Of a stretch of DNA of 64,000 bases, positions 23,768 to 31,020 are shown piece after piece; position 1 is the first letter of the stretch, and each line of letters opens with the position of its first letter. The position numbers and the translations under genes are program-made. Under the pieces are notes generated by a model, which was not told where the DNA came from, did no database searches, and worked only from the letters and a program-made list of their open reading frames with translations. The stretch is from Hymenobacter algoricola (GTDB lineage Bacteria > Bacteroidota > Bacteroidia > Cytophagales > Hymenobacteraceae). The stretch is taken from positions 124,001 to 188,000 of the forward strand of contig NZ_BAABDH010000039.1 in NCBI RefSeq assembly GCF_039539525.1. The letters are read 5' to 3'.

Positions 23768-24205
23768 CTAGCAGTCAATCTTGCTGACGCGGGTCTGGTG
23801 GCGGCCGCCTTCGAAGGCCGTGGTCAGGAAGGTGCCGACGATGGTGCGGGCGGCGTCTTCGCTCACGAACCGGGCCGGCACGCAGACGATGTTGGCATCG
23901 TTGTGCTGCCGGGCCAGCGCCGCTAGTTCCGGCTCCCAGGCAATGGCCGCCCGAATGCCCTGGTGCTTGTTGGCCGTGATGCACACGCCGTTGGCCGAGC
24001 CGCAGACCAGAATGCCCCGCTCCAGCTCGCCCGAGGTAATGGCCGCCGCCAGCGGGTGCACGAAGTCGGGGTAGTCGACGGAGGCCGCCGAGTCGGTGCC
24101 GAAGTCGCGCACCTGGTAGCCGTTGTCGCGCAGCCACTGGGCCAGCAGCTGCTTGTAGGCGAAGCCGGCGTGGTCGGAGCCGAGGGCAATGGGAGAGGAA
24201 GACAT
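23768..24205 (-). CDS. rpiB: Ribose 5-phosphate isomerase B
   Basis: Interconverts ribulose 5-phosphate and ribose 5-phosphate in the pentose phosphate pathway, in the cytoplasm. 145 residues, as usual. The family signature is clear: IALGSDHAGFAYKQ at the N-terminus, YPDFVHPLAAAI, and the active-site loop GILVCGSANGVCITANKHQGIRAA with the conserved Cys/Asn region, then HNDANIVCVPARFV. The sequence has Cys-Gly-Ser where many RpiB have CGTGxG; the Asn-Gly following is conserved in the Bacteroidota group. The stop of tatC is 18 bases upstream on the same strand, so the two are co-transcribed. Confidence 0.93.
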   Translation of the reverse strand: MSSSPIALGSDHAGFAYKQLLAQWLRDNGYQVRDFGTDSAASVDYPDFVHPLAAAITSGELERGILVCGSANGVCITANKHQGIRAAIAWEPELAALARQHNDANIVCVPARFVSEDAARTIVGTFLTTAFEGGRHQTRVSKIDC

Positions 24206-24223
24206 GAAAAGGGCTGTCGAAGG

Positions 24224-25096
24224 TTACTGGCTGACGCCGTTGTTGGCCGCCAGGTCGGCGTTGAGGCGCTGGGTGCGGTTGCGGGTCACCACGCGGGCAA
24301 TGTTGATGCTCAGCTCGTAGAGAATCAGAATCGGGATGGTGACGATGATCTGGGCCGAAATATCGGGCGGCGTAATGACGGCGGCCACGATGAGAATGAC
24401 CACGATGGCGTGCTTGCGGTAGAGCCGCATGATTTCGGGCGTAATCAGGCCGGCCTTGGCCAGAAAGAACACAATCATGGGCAGCTCAAACACGAAGGCC
24501 GTGGAAATCGACATCGTGGTGAGCGTGCTCAGGTAGCTCTGCAGGTCAATCTGGTTTTCGATGGTGGCGTCCACGGTGTAGGAAGCCAGGAAGTTGATGC
24601 TCAGCGGGGCGGCAATGTAGTAGCCGAACAGCAGCCCGAGCGCAAACAGCACCGACACGAAAAATACCGCGCCTTGGGAGTTCTTCTGCTCGTGCGGGTA
24701 CAGGCCGGGCTTGATAAAGCGCCACAACTCCCAGAACGTGTAGGGAAAAGCCAAGACCAGCCCAACGATAAACGAGGTGCTGATGTGCATGGTGAGCTGC
24801 CCGCTCATCTCCCGGTTCTGGATGATAAAGCCGACTTTATCGATGCACAGACTCGGGGCGCCAATCCAGTTGCCGAACTTGCAGAACATGCGGTAGGTCC
24901 AGAAGTCGGAGCGGGAAGGGCCCAGAATCAGGTCGTGGAACAGAAAGTCCTTGGCGAAGAAAGCGGCAGTAGCAAAGACGACAATCGAGATGGCCGCGCG
25001 GATGATATGCCACCGCAGGGCCTCCAGATGGTCGATGAACGACATTTCGTGTACTTCGCCCAGGTTGGTGCCGGGTGAAAGTTGAGTCTGATCCAC
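24224..25096 (-). CDS. tatC: Sec-independent protein translocase subunit TatC
   Basis: Core receptor of the twin-arginine translocase in the inner membrane. Six hydrophobic segments are seen, with the N-terminal signature MSFIDHLEALRWHIIRA and the loop SFIVGLVLAFPYTFWELWRFIKPGLYPHE, including the conserved FPY and GLyxhE elements; P-E-I-M-R-LYRKHA and VIAAVITPPD complete the pattern. The start is uncertain: GTG at 25096 gives a 17-residue polar leader (VDQTQLSPGTNLGEVHE) as in relatives, ATG at 25045 starts at MSFID. The frame is open further upstream but not conserved. A larger periplasmic loop (about residues 55-90) with two Cys is typical of Cytophagales. Confidence 0.9.
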   Translation of the reverse strand: MDQTQLSPGTNLGEVHEMSFIDHLEALRWHIIRAAISIVVFATAAFFAKDFLFHDLILGPSRSDFWTYRMFCKFGNWIGAPSLCIDKVGFIIQNREMSGQLTMHISTSFIVGLVLAFPYTFWELWRFIKPGLYPHEQKNSQGAVFFVSVLFALGLLFGYYIAAPLSINFLASYTVDATIENQIDLQSYLSTLTTMSISTAFVFELPMIVFFLAKAGLITPEIMRLYRKHAIVVILIVAAVITPPDISAQIIVTIPILILYELSINIARVVTRNRTQRLNADLAANNGVSQ

Positions 25097-25181
25097 TGAA
25101 GGGGGCAATGAGTGAGGAGGAGAAGGGAAGAATGGCAGAAGGGCGGGGTATAGCACAAACGAAAACCAGCCGAAACAGGAT

Positions 25182-25213
25182 GCTGCCGGGCCGACATTCG
25201 TCGGCCCGGCAGC
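25182..25213 (-). terminator. GC-rich hairpin after glyA
   Basis: A perfect 14-bp stem GCTGCCGGGCCGAC / GTCGGCCCGGCAGC with a 4-base loop, 32 bases after the glyA stop on the minus strand. Flanking GAAACA/TGTTTC extends the stem; the U-run is short. Confidence 0.7.
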
Positions 25214-25245
25214 TTGTTTCATCCTTCAGCCACGCGGCCGTGCCG

Positions 25246-26535
25246 TTAAGCAAACAGCGGGTACTCCTGCATCCACTCGTTTATCTGCCGGCGTACCCGC
25301 TGCAGGTGCGCCTCGTCGGCGTGGTGCATCAGCACGTCGTCGATAAAGTCCACGATGCGGACCATGTCGGCCTCGCGCAGCCCGCGGGTGGTGACGGCGG
25401 CCGAGCCGATGCGCATGCCCGAGGTCACGAAGGGCGACTTGTCGTCGAAGGGCACCATGTTCTTGTTGATGGTGATGTCGGCCTTGATGAGGGTGTTTTC
25501 GGCCAGCTTGCCGGTCAGGCCCTTGCTGCGCAGGTCGATGAGCATCAGGTGGTTGTCGGTGCCGCCCGAAATAATCTGGTAGCCCCGCTCCCCGAAGGCG
25601 CCGGCCAGCGCCTGGGCGTTCTTAATCACCTGGTGGGTGTAGTCGGTGTAGGCATCGGTCAGGCATTCGCCGAAAGCCACGGCTTTGGCCCCGATAACGT
25701 GCTCGAGCGGCCCGCCCTGGGTGCCGGGAAATACGCCCGAGTCCAGCAGCGCCGACATCATCCGGATGTCGCCCTTCGGCGTTTTCAGCCCGAACGGATT
25801 CTCGAAGTCCTTGCCCAGCATGATCAGGCCGCCGCGGGGGCCGCGCAGGGTTTTGTGGGTCGTGGTCGTCACGATGTGGCAGTGCTCAAACGGCGAGTTG
25901 AGCAGGCCCTTGGCAATCAGGCCGGAGGGGTGGGAGATGTCGGCCAGCAGCAGGGCACCCACTTCGTCGGCCGCTTCGCGCAGGGCCTTGTAGTCCCAGT
26001 CGCGGGAGTAGGCCGAGGCGCCGCAGATGATAAGCTTGGGCTGCTCGCGCCGGGCGGCTTCCTTCACCTTCTGCCAGTCGATAAGGCCGGTTTCGGGCTC
26101 CACGCCGTAAAACGACGGCTTGTAGAGCTTGCCCGAGAAGTTCACCGACGAGCCGTGGGTGAGGTGGCCGCCGTGGCTCAGGTCGAAGCCCAGGATTTTG
26201 TCGCCGGCGTTGAGCACGGCCAGCATCACGGCCGCGTTGGCCTGGGCGCCGGAGTGGGGCTGCACGTTCACCCACTCCACGCCGAAGAGCTCCTTGGCCC
26301 GGTCGATGGCCAGCTGCTCGACCTGGTCCACGATTTCGCAGCCGCCGTAGTAGCGCTTGCCGGGCAGGCCCTCGGCGTACTTGTTGGTCAGAATGGAGCC
26401 CTGGGCCAGCATCACCTGGTCGGAGACGTAGTTTTCGGAGGCAATAAGCTCGATTCCGTGGGTCTGACGCTCTTTTTCCTGGCGGATGAGGTCGAACAGG
26501 ACCGTGTCCTGGGCAATTGCGGTGCGGGTTTCCAT
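25246..26535 (-). CDS. glyA: Serine hydroxymethyltransferase
   Basis: PLP enzyme converting serine and tetrahydrofolate to glycine and methylene-tetrahydrofolate; the main source of one-carbon units. The start at 26535 (METRTAIAQDTVLFDLIRQE) is chosen because the core begins there and a promoter -7 box ends 5 bases upstream; 429 residues. Motifs: HGIELIASENYVS, GKRYYGGCEIVDQVE, NVQPHSGAQANAAV, LADISHPSGLIA and the PLP lysine in VTTTTHKTLRGPRGG. The sequence is complete. Only a very short leader separates the predicted transcription start from the ATG. Confidence 0.95.
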   Translation of the reverse strand: METRTAIAQDTVLFDLIRQEKERQTHGIELIASENYVSDQVMLAQGSILTNKYAEGLPGKRYYGGCEIVDQVEQLAIDRAKELFGVEWVNVQPHSGAQANAAVMLAVLNAGDKILGFDLSHGGHLTHGSSVNFSGKLYKPSFYGVEPETGLIDWQKVKEAARREQPKLIICGASAYSRDWDYKALREAADEVGALLLADISHPSGLIAKGLLNSPFEHCHIVTTTTHKTLRGPRGGLIMLGKDFENPFGLKTPKGDIRMMSALLDSGVFPGTQGGPLEHVIGAKAVAFGECLTDAYTDYTHQVIKNAQALAGAFGERGYQIISGGTDNHLMLIDLRSKGLTGKLAENTLIKADITINKNMVPFDDKSPFVTSGMRIGSAAVTTRGLREADMVRIVDFIDDVLMHHADEAHLQRVRRQINEWMQEYPLFA

Positions 26536-26540
26536 AGGCT

Positions 26541-26571
26541 CAAAAGTACGGCGGGGGCAGGGAACTACCAA
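26541..26571 (-). promoter_or_regulatory. Bacteroidota promoter of glyA
   Basis: On the minus strand TTG (26571-26569), a 20-base spacer, then TACTTTTG (26548-26541). It fits TTG-N17-23-TAnnTTTG. The ATG is 5 bases after the -7 box, so the mRNA should be leaderless or nearly so. Confidence 0.65.
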
Positions 26572-26701
26572 CTTACGCAGCGGCGGCCCAAACGACGAGC
26601 GAAGGCCGCCGATTCGAGGCGCCGCACCGGATTATGCCCGTTGTGCCTTATCTTGTTCCGCGCCGGTCGAGCTCTTTCGGCCGCTACCGCCCCGCCCCCT
26701 C

Positions 26702-27268
26702 ATGCTCCAGCCCGCCTCCGCGACCCAACAGCTTGCCGAAACCCTGACGCAGATGCGCGTGGGCAACCAGACGTTTCTGATCAACTTCTACCAGGACAAC
26801 CGCGACCATTTCGCCCGTTGGGCCCGGCGCCAGCACCAGCTGGAAACGGCCCCGGCCCACGAGCTGCTGCGCACCGTGCTGGTCGACTTTTACGACCAGG
26901 TAGCCGACGGCCGCCTGACCAAGCTGCCCGCCGACGTGCGCGCCCACCTCTACGGCATGGCTCAGGAGCGGGTAGAAGCCGCCTCCCGGGTGAGTACCGG
27001 CACCGAGGAGCTGCCCGCCGCCGAGGCCGGCCGCCGCCAGCGCATGCTGCGCCTGTTCCGCCTGCTGGGCTCCGACAGCCAGCTGCTGCTGATGTATTTC
27101 TACTTCAAGGCGTTAAGCTTCGACAAGGTAGCCGGCAAGATGGGCTACGCCAACGCCACCGTGGCACGGCTGCAGAAGGCCAACTGCCTGCGCAAGCTCT
27201 ACGAAATCATGAGCCGGGACCAGGGCAGCGCGGCCGACGAAGGGGGAGCTGCTGCCTTGGCTAACTGA
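26702..27268 (+). CDS. RNA polymerase sigma-70-like (ECF-type) factor
   Basis: A 188-residue sigma-like regulator. The C-terminal region 4 helix-turn-helix is readable: MLRLFRLLGSDSQLLLMYFYFKALSFDKVAGKMGYANATVARLQKA, where SFDKVAGKMGYANATVARL is the recognition part. Region 2 is divergent: FLINFYQDNRDHFARWARRQ and LLRTVLVDFYDQVADG replace the usual ECF pattern. The ATG at 26702 begins the conserved part; the frame extends upstream without similarity. The next gene, 68 bases downstream, encodes a single-pass membrane protein with a soluble N-terminus and may be its anti-sigma partner. Target promoters are unknown. Confidence 0.8.
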   Translation: MLQPASATQQLAETLTQMRVGNQTFLINFYQDNRDHFARWARRQHQLETAPAHELLRTVLVDFYDQVADGRLTKLPADVRAHLYGMAQERVEAASRVSTGTEELPAAEAGRRQRMLRLFRLLGSDSQLLLMYFYFKALSFDKVAGKMGYANATVARLQKANCLRKLYEIMSRDQGSAADEGGAAALAN

Positions 27269-27336
27269 TTCTGCGTAGTTTAGCCGCCACAACCCGTTCT
27301 GCTGCCTCTCCTTTCTGCTCCCCTGCCTCTCCGTTT

Positions 27337-28140
27337 ATGACGCCGCCCGTTGACCTGCGCCCTTACCTGGATGAGCTGGAGCGTTTTGCCGACGGGCAGA
27401 TGACGCCCATTGAGCAGGACGCCTTTGAAGTGCGCCTGGAGCGCGACCCGGGCCTGCAGCAGGCCTACGAAGTCTACGAACAGATTACCTCCGACCTGCG
27501 CTGGGTAGCGGGCCACGAAACCCTGCGCCACCGCCTGCAGGGCCTCGACATGCGCCTCGACCAGCGGCAGGAAGCCCTGGGCCGGATGCGCCGCATCCAG
27601 CGCCGGCAGCAGCGCCGCTGGGGCTTTCTGGTGGTAGGAGCGGTGGTGGCCTTGCTGGGGCTGTGGCTGGTGCTGCGTACTCCGGTCCGCAACCCGCAGC
27701 GCGACTTCGCCAAATACTACGTGCCTGATCTTGGCCTGCCGGCGTCGGCGTCGTTGGCCAGCCACCGGCCGCTGCTGGCCGAAGCCATGCAGCAGTACCG
27801 CACCGGGCACTATCCGGCGGCTCTGCACGCCCTGCGCCGCATGCCCACCGACAACGTGGGGCAGGACACTGTGCTGTACTACAACGGCGTTTTCCTGCTG
27901 CGTCAAAACCAGGCCGGGGCCGCCCGCCCCTTTCTGAAGCGGGTCAGCCAGATGCCCCAGTCGAGTCTGGACGGCAGGGCGCGCTACCACCTGGGCATGG
28001 CCTACTGGATGACCAATCAGCCCGCCGAGGCCCGGGCCACGCTGCGGGAGGTAGCCTCCGACTCCATCAATCCTTACCGTAAGCCCGCCCGCCAGGTGCT
28101 GGACGCCAAGGTGATTCAGGCCTTTGAGCCCGCCCGGTAA
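27337..28140 (+). CDS. Single-pass membrane TPR-like protein, candidate anti-sigma partner
   Basis: 267 residues. An N-terminal cytoplasmic segment (1-100) has the 'YLDELERFADGQMTPIEQDAFEVRL' pattern common to Bacteroidota anti-sigma-like proteins, then basic residues, one membrane segment (about 101-119, GFLVVGAVVALLGLWLVL) and a periplasmic helical domain with tetratricopeptide-like repeats (AMQQYRTGHYPAALHALRRM, VLYYNGVFLLRQNQAGAARPF, ARYHLGMAYWMTNQPAEARA). It directly follows a sigma factor gene. I infer a sigma/anti-sigma pair that senses envelope conditions; no zinc-binding motif is present, so the anti-sigma role is not proven. Confidence 0.75.
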   Translation: MTPPVDLRPYLDELERFADGQMTPIEQDAFEVRLERDPGLQQAYEVYEQITSDLRWVAGHETLRHRLQGLDMRLDQRQEALGRMRRIQRRQQRRWGFLVVGAVVALLGLWLVLRTPVRNPQRDFAKYYVPDLGLPASASLASHRPLLAEAMQQYRTGHYPAALHALRRMPTDNVGQDTVLYYNGVFLLRQNQAGAARPFLKRVSQMPQSSLDGRARYHLGMAYWMTNQPAEARATLREVASDSINPYRKPARQVLDAKVIQAFEPAR

Positions 28141-28212
28141 GCGCATTGTCCGCCATGTGGGCAGGTGCTGCTGCCGCCGGCATCCTGACGGCCCCAAGGG
28201 CTTCGGGTCTTG

Positions 28213-28917
28213 CTAGCCCGGCCGCTGCGCTATGGCGTAGGCCGGCTCGATGTTGGGCTGCAGCGTAAGGTGAAACGAGTCCAATTCCAGCGCGGCCAGG
28301 TGGCGCAGCTCGGGATTGTGCCGGTACACGCAGCCCGTATCCAGCCCGAGGCAGCCAGCCTTTTCCCGCACCTGCCGGGCCACCTCGGCCGCGGGAGTGG
28401 GCACGTGGCCGTGCAGCAGGCGCCGGCCCTGCAGGCGGGAGGCGTCGAAGGTAAACTGTTTGATGTTCATCATCGTGTGCGGGTCCCGGCGCATTTCGGC
28501 GGCGGGCCGGCGGAAGTCGAAGCCAGCGTGTACCAGCGTGAAGCCAGGAATGTCGAGCTGGTAGGGCAGCGCTTCGAGCCACTGCAGGTAAGGCTCCGGA
28601 ATAGCCGTGGCCGCCGTTACCCCGAAGCTTTGCAGGGTGAGCGTCCGGTCGGCGGCGGAGGCCCACAGGGCTTCGGTACGGCCGCGGGCCGCGTCGAGCA
28701 GCTCCTGGTCGTGGTTGCCGCGCAGGCACTGCACGCGGTAGCCGCGCCCGGGCAGCGCCATCAGGTAGTCGAGCACCCCGCGGCTGTCGGGGCCTTTGTT
28801 GACATAGTCGCCGAGTACGTACAGCTCGTCGGCGGGCGTAAGGCGGAGCTTATTTTCCAGCAGCTCCCGGAAGGACAGCAGGCAGCCATGCAGGTCAGTA
28901 GTCACGTAGCGGGCCAT
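28213..28917 (-). CDS. Metallophosphoesterase, PrpA/ApaH-like serine/threonine phosphatase
   Basis: A 234-residue cytoplasmic metallophosphatase. Metal-binding motifs: DLHG (residues 8-11), GDYVNKGPDSRGV (D at about 38), LRGNHDQ (about 67-72), LVHAGFDF and LLHGHVPT. The usual GDxVDRGP reads GDYVNKGPDS, with Asn and Lys in place of Asp and Arg; the metal-binding Asp and the catalytic GNHD remain. The length fits bacterial PrpA-type phosphoprotein phosphatases, or related diadenosine tetraphosphatases. It converges with the TPR-like gene. The substrate cannot be decided from sequence. Confidence 0.87.
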   Translation of the reverse strand: MARYVTTDLHGCLLSFRELLENKLRLTPADELYVLGDYVNKGPDSRGVLDYLMALPGRGYRVQCLRGNHDQELLDAARGRTEALWASAADRTLTLQSFGVTAATAIPEPYLQWLEALPYQLDIPGFTLVHAGFDFRRPAAEMRRDPHTMMNIKQFTFDASRLQGRRLLHGHVPTPAAEVARQVREKAGCLGLDTGCVYRHNPELRHLAALELDSFHLTLQPNIEPAYAIAQRPG

Positions 28918-28958
28918 TGGCGGGCAGGGAAAGCGTGAGGAACAGCGGTAGTGAGTAC

Positions 28959-28990
28959 AAAAAAAGCCTCTGCGGGTCGGGCAGAGGCTT
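28959..28990 (-). terminator. Intrinsic terminator of the small acidic protein gene
   Basis: A 10-bp stem AAGCCTCTGC / GCAGAGGCTT with a 7-base loop (28964-28990) is followed on the minus strand by a T-run (A-run 28959-28965 on the plus strand). Confidence 0.85.
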
Positions 28991-29015
28991 CGTAGGCAGG
29001 CTAAAGGCCCGGGGC

Positions 29016-29243
29016 CTAGGTGTAGGGCGTGTTGTCGAGGTCGGTCTTGTCGGTGTTGCGGTTGGGGTTGTTGACCAGCGTCGGCGGAATCTCGTCCACC
29101 CCATCTTCGGTGTACTCTTCGGTCAGCCGCTTGGTTTCGGCGTCGAGGTTTACCGGGGTGCTGGTCGGGTCGCCCTTGGACTGGCCCTGGCCGGCCGGGT
29201 CACCGTGGTGCTCTTTGGATGGCTGATTGCTCTTGCTGGACAT
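29016..29243 (-). CDS. Small hydrophilic protein, probably disordered
   Basis: 75 residues from ATG 29243 (MSSKSNQPSKEHHGDPAGQG). Very polar, rich in Asp, Thr, Asn, Pro and Lys, with no hydrophobic core, Cys or signal peptide. It ends DKTDLDNTPYT. It has its own terminator and lies next to another polar protein gene on the same strand, 74 bases away. I cannot assign a function; stress-related hydrophilic proteins of this kind are common in Hymenobacter, by memory only. A longer frame starting at 29312 would run through a terminator-like hairpin and is rejected. Confidence 0.65.
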   Translation of the reverse strand: MSSKSNQPSKEHHGDPAGQGQSKGDPTSTPVNLDAETKRLTEEYTEDGVDEIPPTLVNNPNRNTDKTDLDNTPYT

Positions 29244-29268
29244 GATACCTGGCGTTAAGGGATGAAAC

Positions 29269-29313
29269 CAAAAAAACCGGACCGGCCGCCAATGCGCCGG
29301 TCGGCCCGGCAAA
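29269..29313 (-). terminator. Terminator-like hairpin after the second acidic protein gene
   Basis: An imperfect GC-rich stem (CCGGACCGGCCGC and GCGCCGGTCGGCCCGG on the plus strand) is followed on the minus strand by a T-run (A-run 29269-29275). Confidence 0.65.
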
Positions 29314-29317
29314 AAAG

Positions 29318-29821
29318 CTATTGGTCGATGGCGGAATCCTGGGCGTTGGGGTCGGTCAGCTCGGCGTTGGTGCGGGTGTTGGCCCCCACTTTGGCCGGGT
29401 CGGGCTGCACCTGCTCCATCTGGCCCATGCCCACGCGGGAGTTGGGGTTGCGCATCTCGTCTTTGCTGTCGCGCTGGTCGTCGCCGTCCAGCTCATCGAC
29501 GGGGCGCGCGGTGCGGGGCTGGGTGAGGTCGTCGTCGGGCCCATCCTGGTTTTCGCCATCAGGACGGCCTTCGAAGCTGGAGCGGATATTGTCGGCCGGC
29601 GGTTCCACGCGGTCGGCGTCCTTGTTTACGGATATAGCCGTGCTGCCGCTGCCGCTGTCGGTGCCGAAGCCCTCCTTGCCGTCGCGGTTGCCGAAGCCGC
29701 CGCGGGCCGCCTCGTTCTTGGGCGGGTTGGCGCCCGGAATGATGTGGCCGGCGGCCAGCTCCTGCTCGGTGGTATCGTCGTTGATGACGCGGACGGGACG
29801 GTTGTTAGGGTCAATAGCCAT
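29318..29821 (-). CDS. Hydrophilic disordered protein, function unknown
   Basis: 167 residues (MAIDPNNRPVRVINDDTTEQ), strongly acidic and rich in Asp, Gly, Asn, Pro and Arg, with no signal peptide, transmembrane segment or cysteine. Low-complexity stretches (TDSGSGST, QDGPDDDL) point to intrinsic disorder. The gene is followed by a terminator-like hairpin and precedes the smaller polar protein on the same strand, so the two may form a unit. Codon use looks like the rest of the window, which supports a real gene. No family recognised. Confidence 0.65.
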   Translation of the reverse strand: MAIDPNNRPVRVINDDTTEQELAAGHIIPGANPPKNEAARGGFGNRDGKEGFGTDSGSGSTAISVNKDADRVEPPADNIRSSFEGRPDGENQDGPDDDLTQPRTARPVDELDGDDQRDSKDEMRNPNSRVGMGQMEQVQPDPAKVGANTRTNAELTDPNAQDSAIDQ

Positions 29822-29979
29822 GAGGCGGAAAGATTAAGTGAGGAAGTGGCGGGTGGGTAAGGAAGTGTACTGTGGTTTGGGAATTTGGGTTTAGCTTGAG
29901 CCGCCGCTTCTGGCCCTACGCCCCTGTGCGGGGCGCAAAAGACCGCCGCCATCCGTCCGCCTTTCTTGCCCGCCCGCTT

Positions 29980-30228
29980 ATGTGGACCGACCACGACCAT
30001 GCCCTGTGCCGCACTTTCCGCTTCCCGGATTTCGCCACGGCCTTCGCCTTCATGACCGAAGTAGCCGCCGAAGCCGAGCGCCTCGACCACCATCCGTGGT
30101 GGGCCAATGAGTACGGCACCGTCGAGTTTCGCCTGCGCACCCACGACGCGGGCCATACCGTAACCCGGCGCGACCATCGGCTGGCCGCCGCTATTGACGA
30201 GGTGGCGGCGCGCTACGCGGCGCAGTAG
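29980..30228 (+). CDS. phhB: Pterin-4a-carbinolamine dehydratase (4a-hydroxytetrahydrobiopterin dehydratase)
   Basis: 82 residues from ATG 29980 (MWTDHDHALCRTFRFPDFAT). It dehydrates 4a-hydroxytetrahydropterin during recycling of the cofactor of aromatic amino acid hydroxylases. The signature ERLDHHPWW contains the His-His-Pro of the active site, followed by VEFRLRTHDAGHTVTRRDHRLAAAID, where the T-x-x-D-x-x-LA element is conserved. It is shorter at the N-terminus than typical 95-110 residue enzymes, with the first helix partly missing. No phenylalanine hydroxylase gene is in the window, so its partner is unknown. Confidence 0.85.
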   Translation: MWTDHDHALCRTFRFPDFATAFAFMTEVAAEAERLDHHPWWANEYGTVEFRLRTHDAGHTVTRRDHRLAAAIDEVAARYAAQ

Positions 30229-30294
30229 CACCTAGCGGAGGGCAGCCTCGCTGTCGGCGGCCGGACTGACTTCCTGCGGTAGCCGCCGGCCGCG

Positions 30295-30302
30295 TACCTT
30301 TG
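30295..30302 (+). promoter_or_regulatory. -7 promoter element of the rsmI-lnt run
   Basis: TACCTTTG, an exact TAnnTTTG match, with the rsmI ATG 4 bases downstream. This predicts a leaderless or nearly leaderless mRNA. The -33 region has only TTC at a fitting distance. Confidence 0.45.
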
Positions 30303-30306
30303 CCCC

Positions 30307-31020
30307 ATGTCTGACGCGCCTACGGTTCCTACTGCCTTGTACCTCGTGCCCACGCCCATCGGCAACCTGGAGGATATCACCCTGCGGGCCATCCGCATCC
30401 TGGGCGAGGTAGACGTAGTGCTGGCCGAAGATACCCGCACCAGCGGCCGGCTTATGCAGCACCTGGGGTTGAAAAAGCCCCTGCTCAGCTACCACCTGCA
30501 CAACGAGCACCAGACCGTGCAGCGCGTGCTGGACCGCCTCGCCAACGGCGAGAAGATGGCCCTGGTGTCCGATGCGGGCACCCCCGGCATTTCCGACCCC
30601 GGCTTTCTGCTGGTGCGCGAGTGCCTGGCCAAAGGGCTGAAGGTGGAGTGCCTGCCCGGCCCCACGGCCTTCGTGCCGGCCCTGCTCAAGTCGGGCTTCG
30701 GGGCCGAGCGGTTCACATTCGAGGGATTTCTGCCGGTGAAAAAAGGCCGGCAGACCCGCATCCGCGAGCTGCAGCAGGAAACCCGGACCATGATTTTCTA
30801 CGAGTCGCCGCACCGCATCGTCAAGACCCTGGAGCAGCTGGCCGAGGCCCTGGGGCCCGAGCGGCTGGCCTCGGTGAGCCGGGAGCTGACCAAGCTGTTC
30901 GAGGAAACCGTGAACGGCACGCTGCCCGAGCTGGCGGCGAACTTCGCGGCCCGGACCAGCATTAAAGGAGAAATCGTCCTCGTAGTTCAGGGCCACAAAG
31001 AAGAGCGCCGTGCTGACTAA
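30307..31020 (+). CDS. rsmI: 16S rRNA (cytidine(1402)-2'-O)-methyltransferase
   Basis: Methylates the 2'-O of C1402 in the decoding centre of 16S rRNA, using S-adenosylmethionine. 237 residues, a little shorter than E. coli RsmI (286) because the C-terminal extension is missing. Tetrapyrrole-methylase fold motifs: LYLVPTPIGNLEDITLRAI (11-29), VLAEDTRTSGRLMQHL, ALVSDAGTPGISDPGFLLV, CLPGPTAFVPALLKSG and FEGFLPVKKGRQ. The stop overlaps the GTG start of lnt, so translation is probably coupled. A TACCTTTG element lies 4 bases before the ATG. Confidence 0.95.
   Translation: MSDAPTVPTALYLVPTPIGNLEDITLRAIRILGEVDVVLAEDTRTSGRLMQHLGLKKPLLSYHLHNEHQTVQRVLDRLANGEKMALVSDAGTPGISDPGFLLVRECLAKGLKVECLPGPTAFVPALLKSGFGAERFTFEGFLPVKKGRQTRIRELQQETRTMIFYESPHRIVKTLEQLAEALGPERLASVSRELTKLFEETVNGTLPELAANFAARTSIKGEIVLVVQGHKEERRAD

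Noticed and set aside
30961..31020. Frameshift at the rsmI-lnt junction
   Set aside because: The 11-base overlap with a GTG start is a normal coupled arrangement; both proteins are complete.
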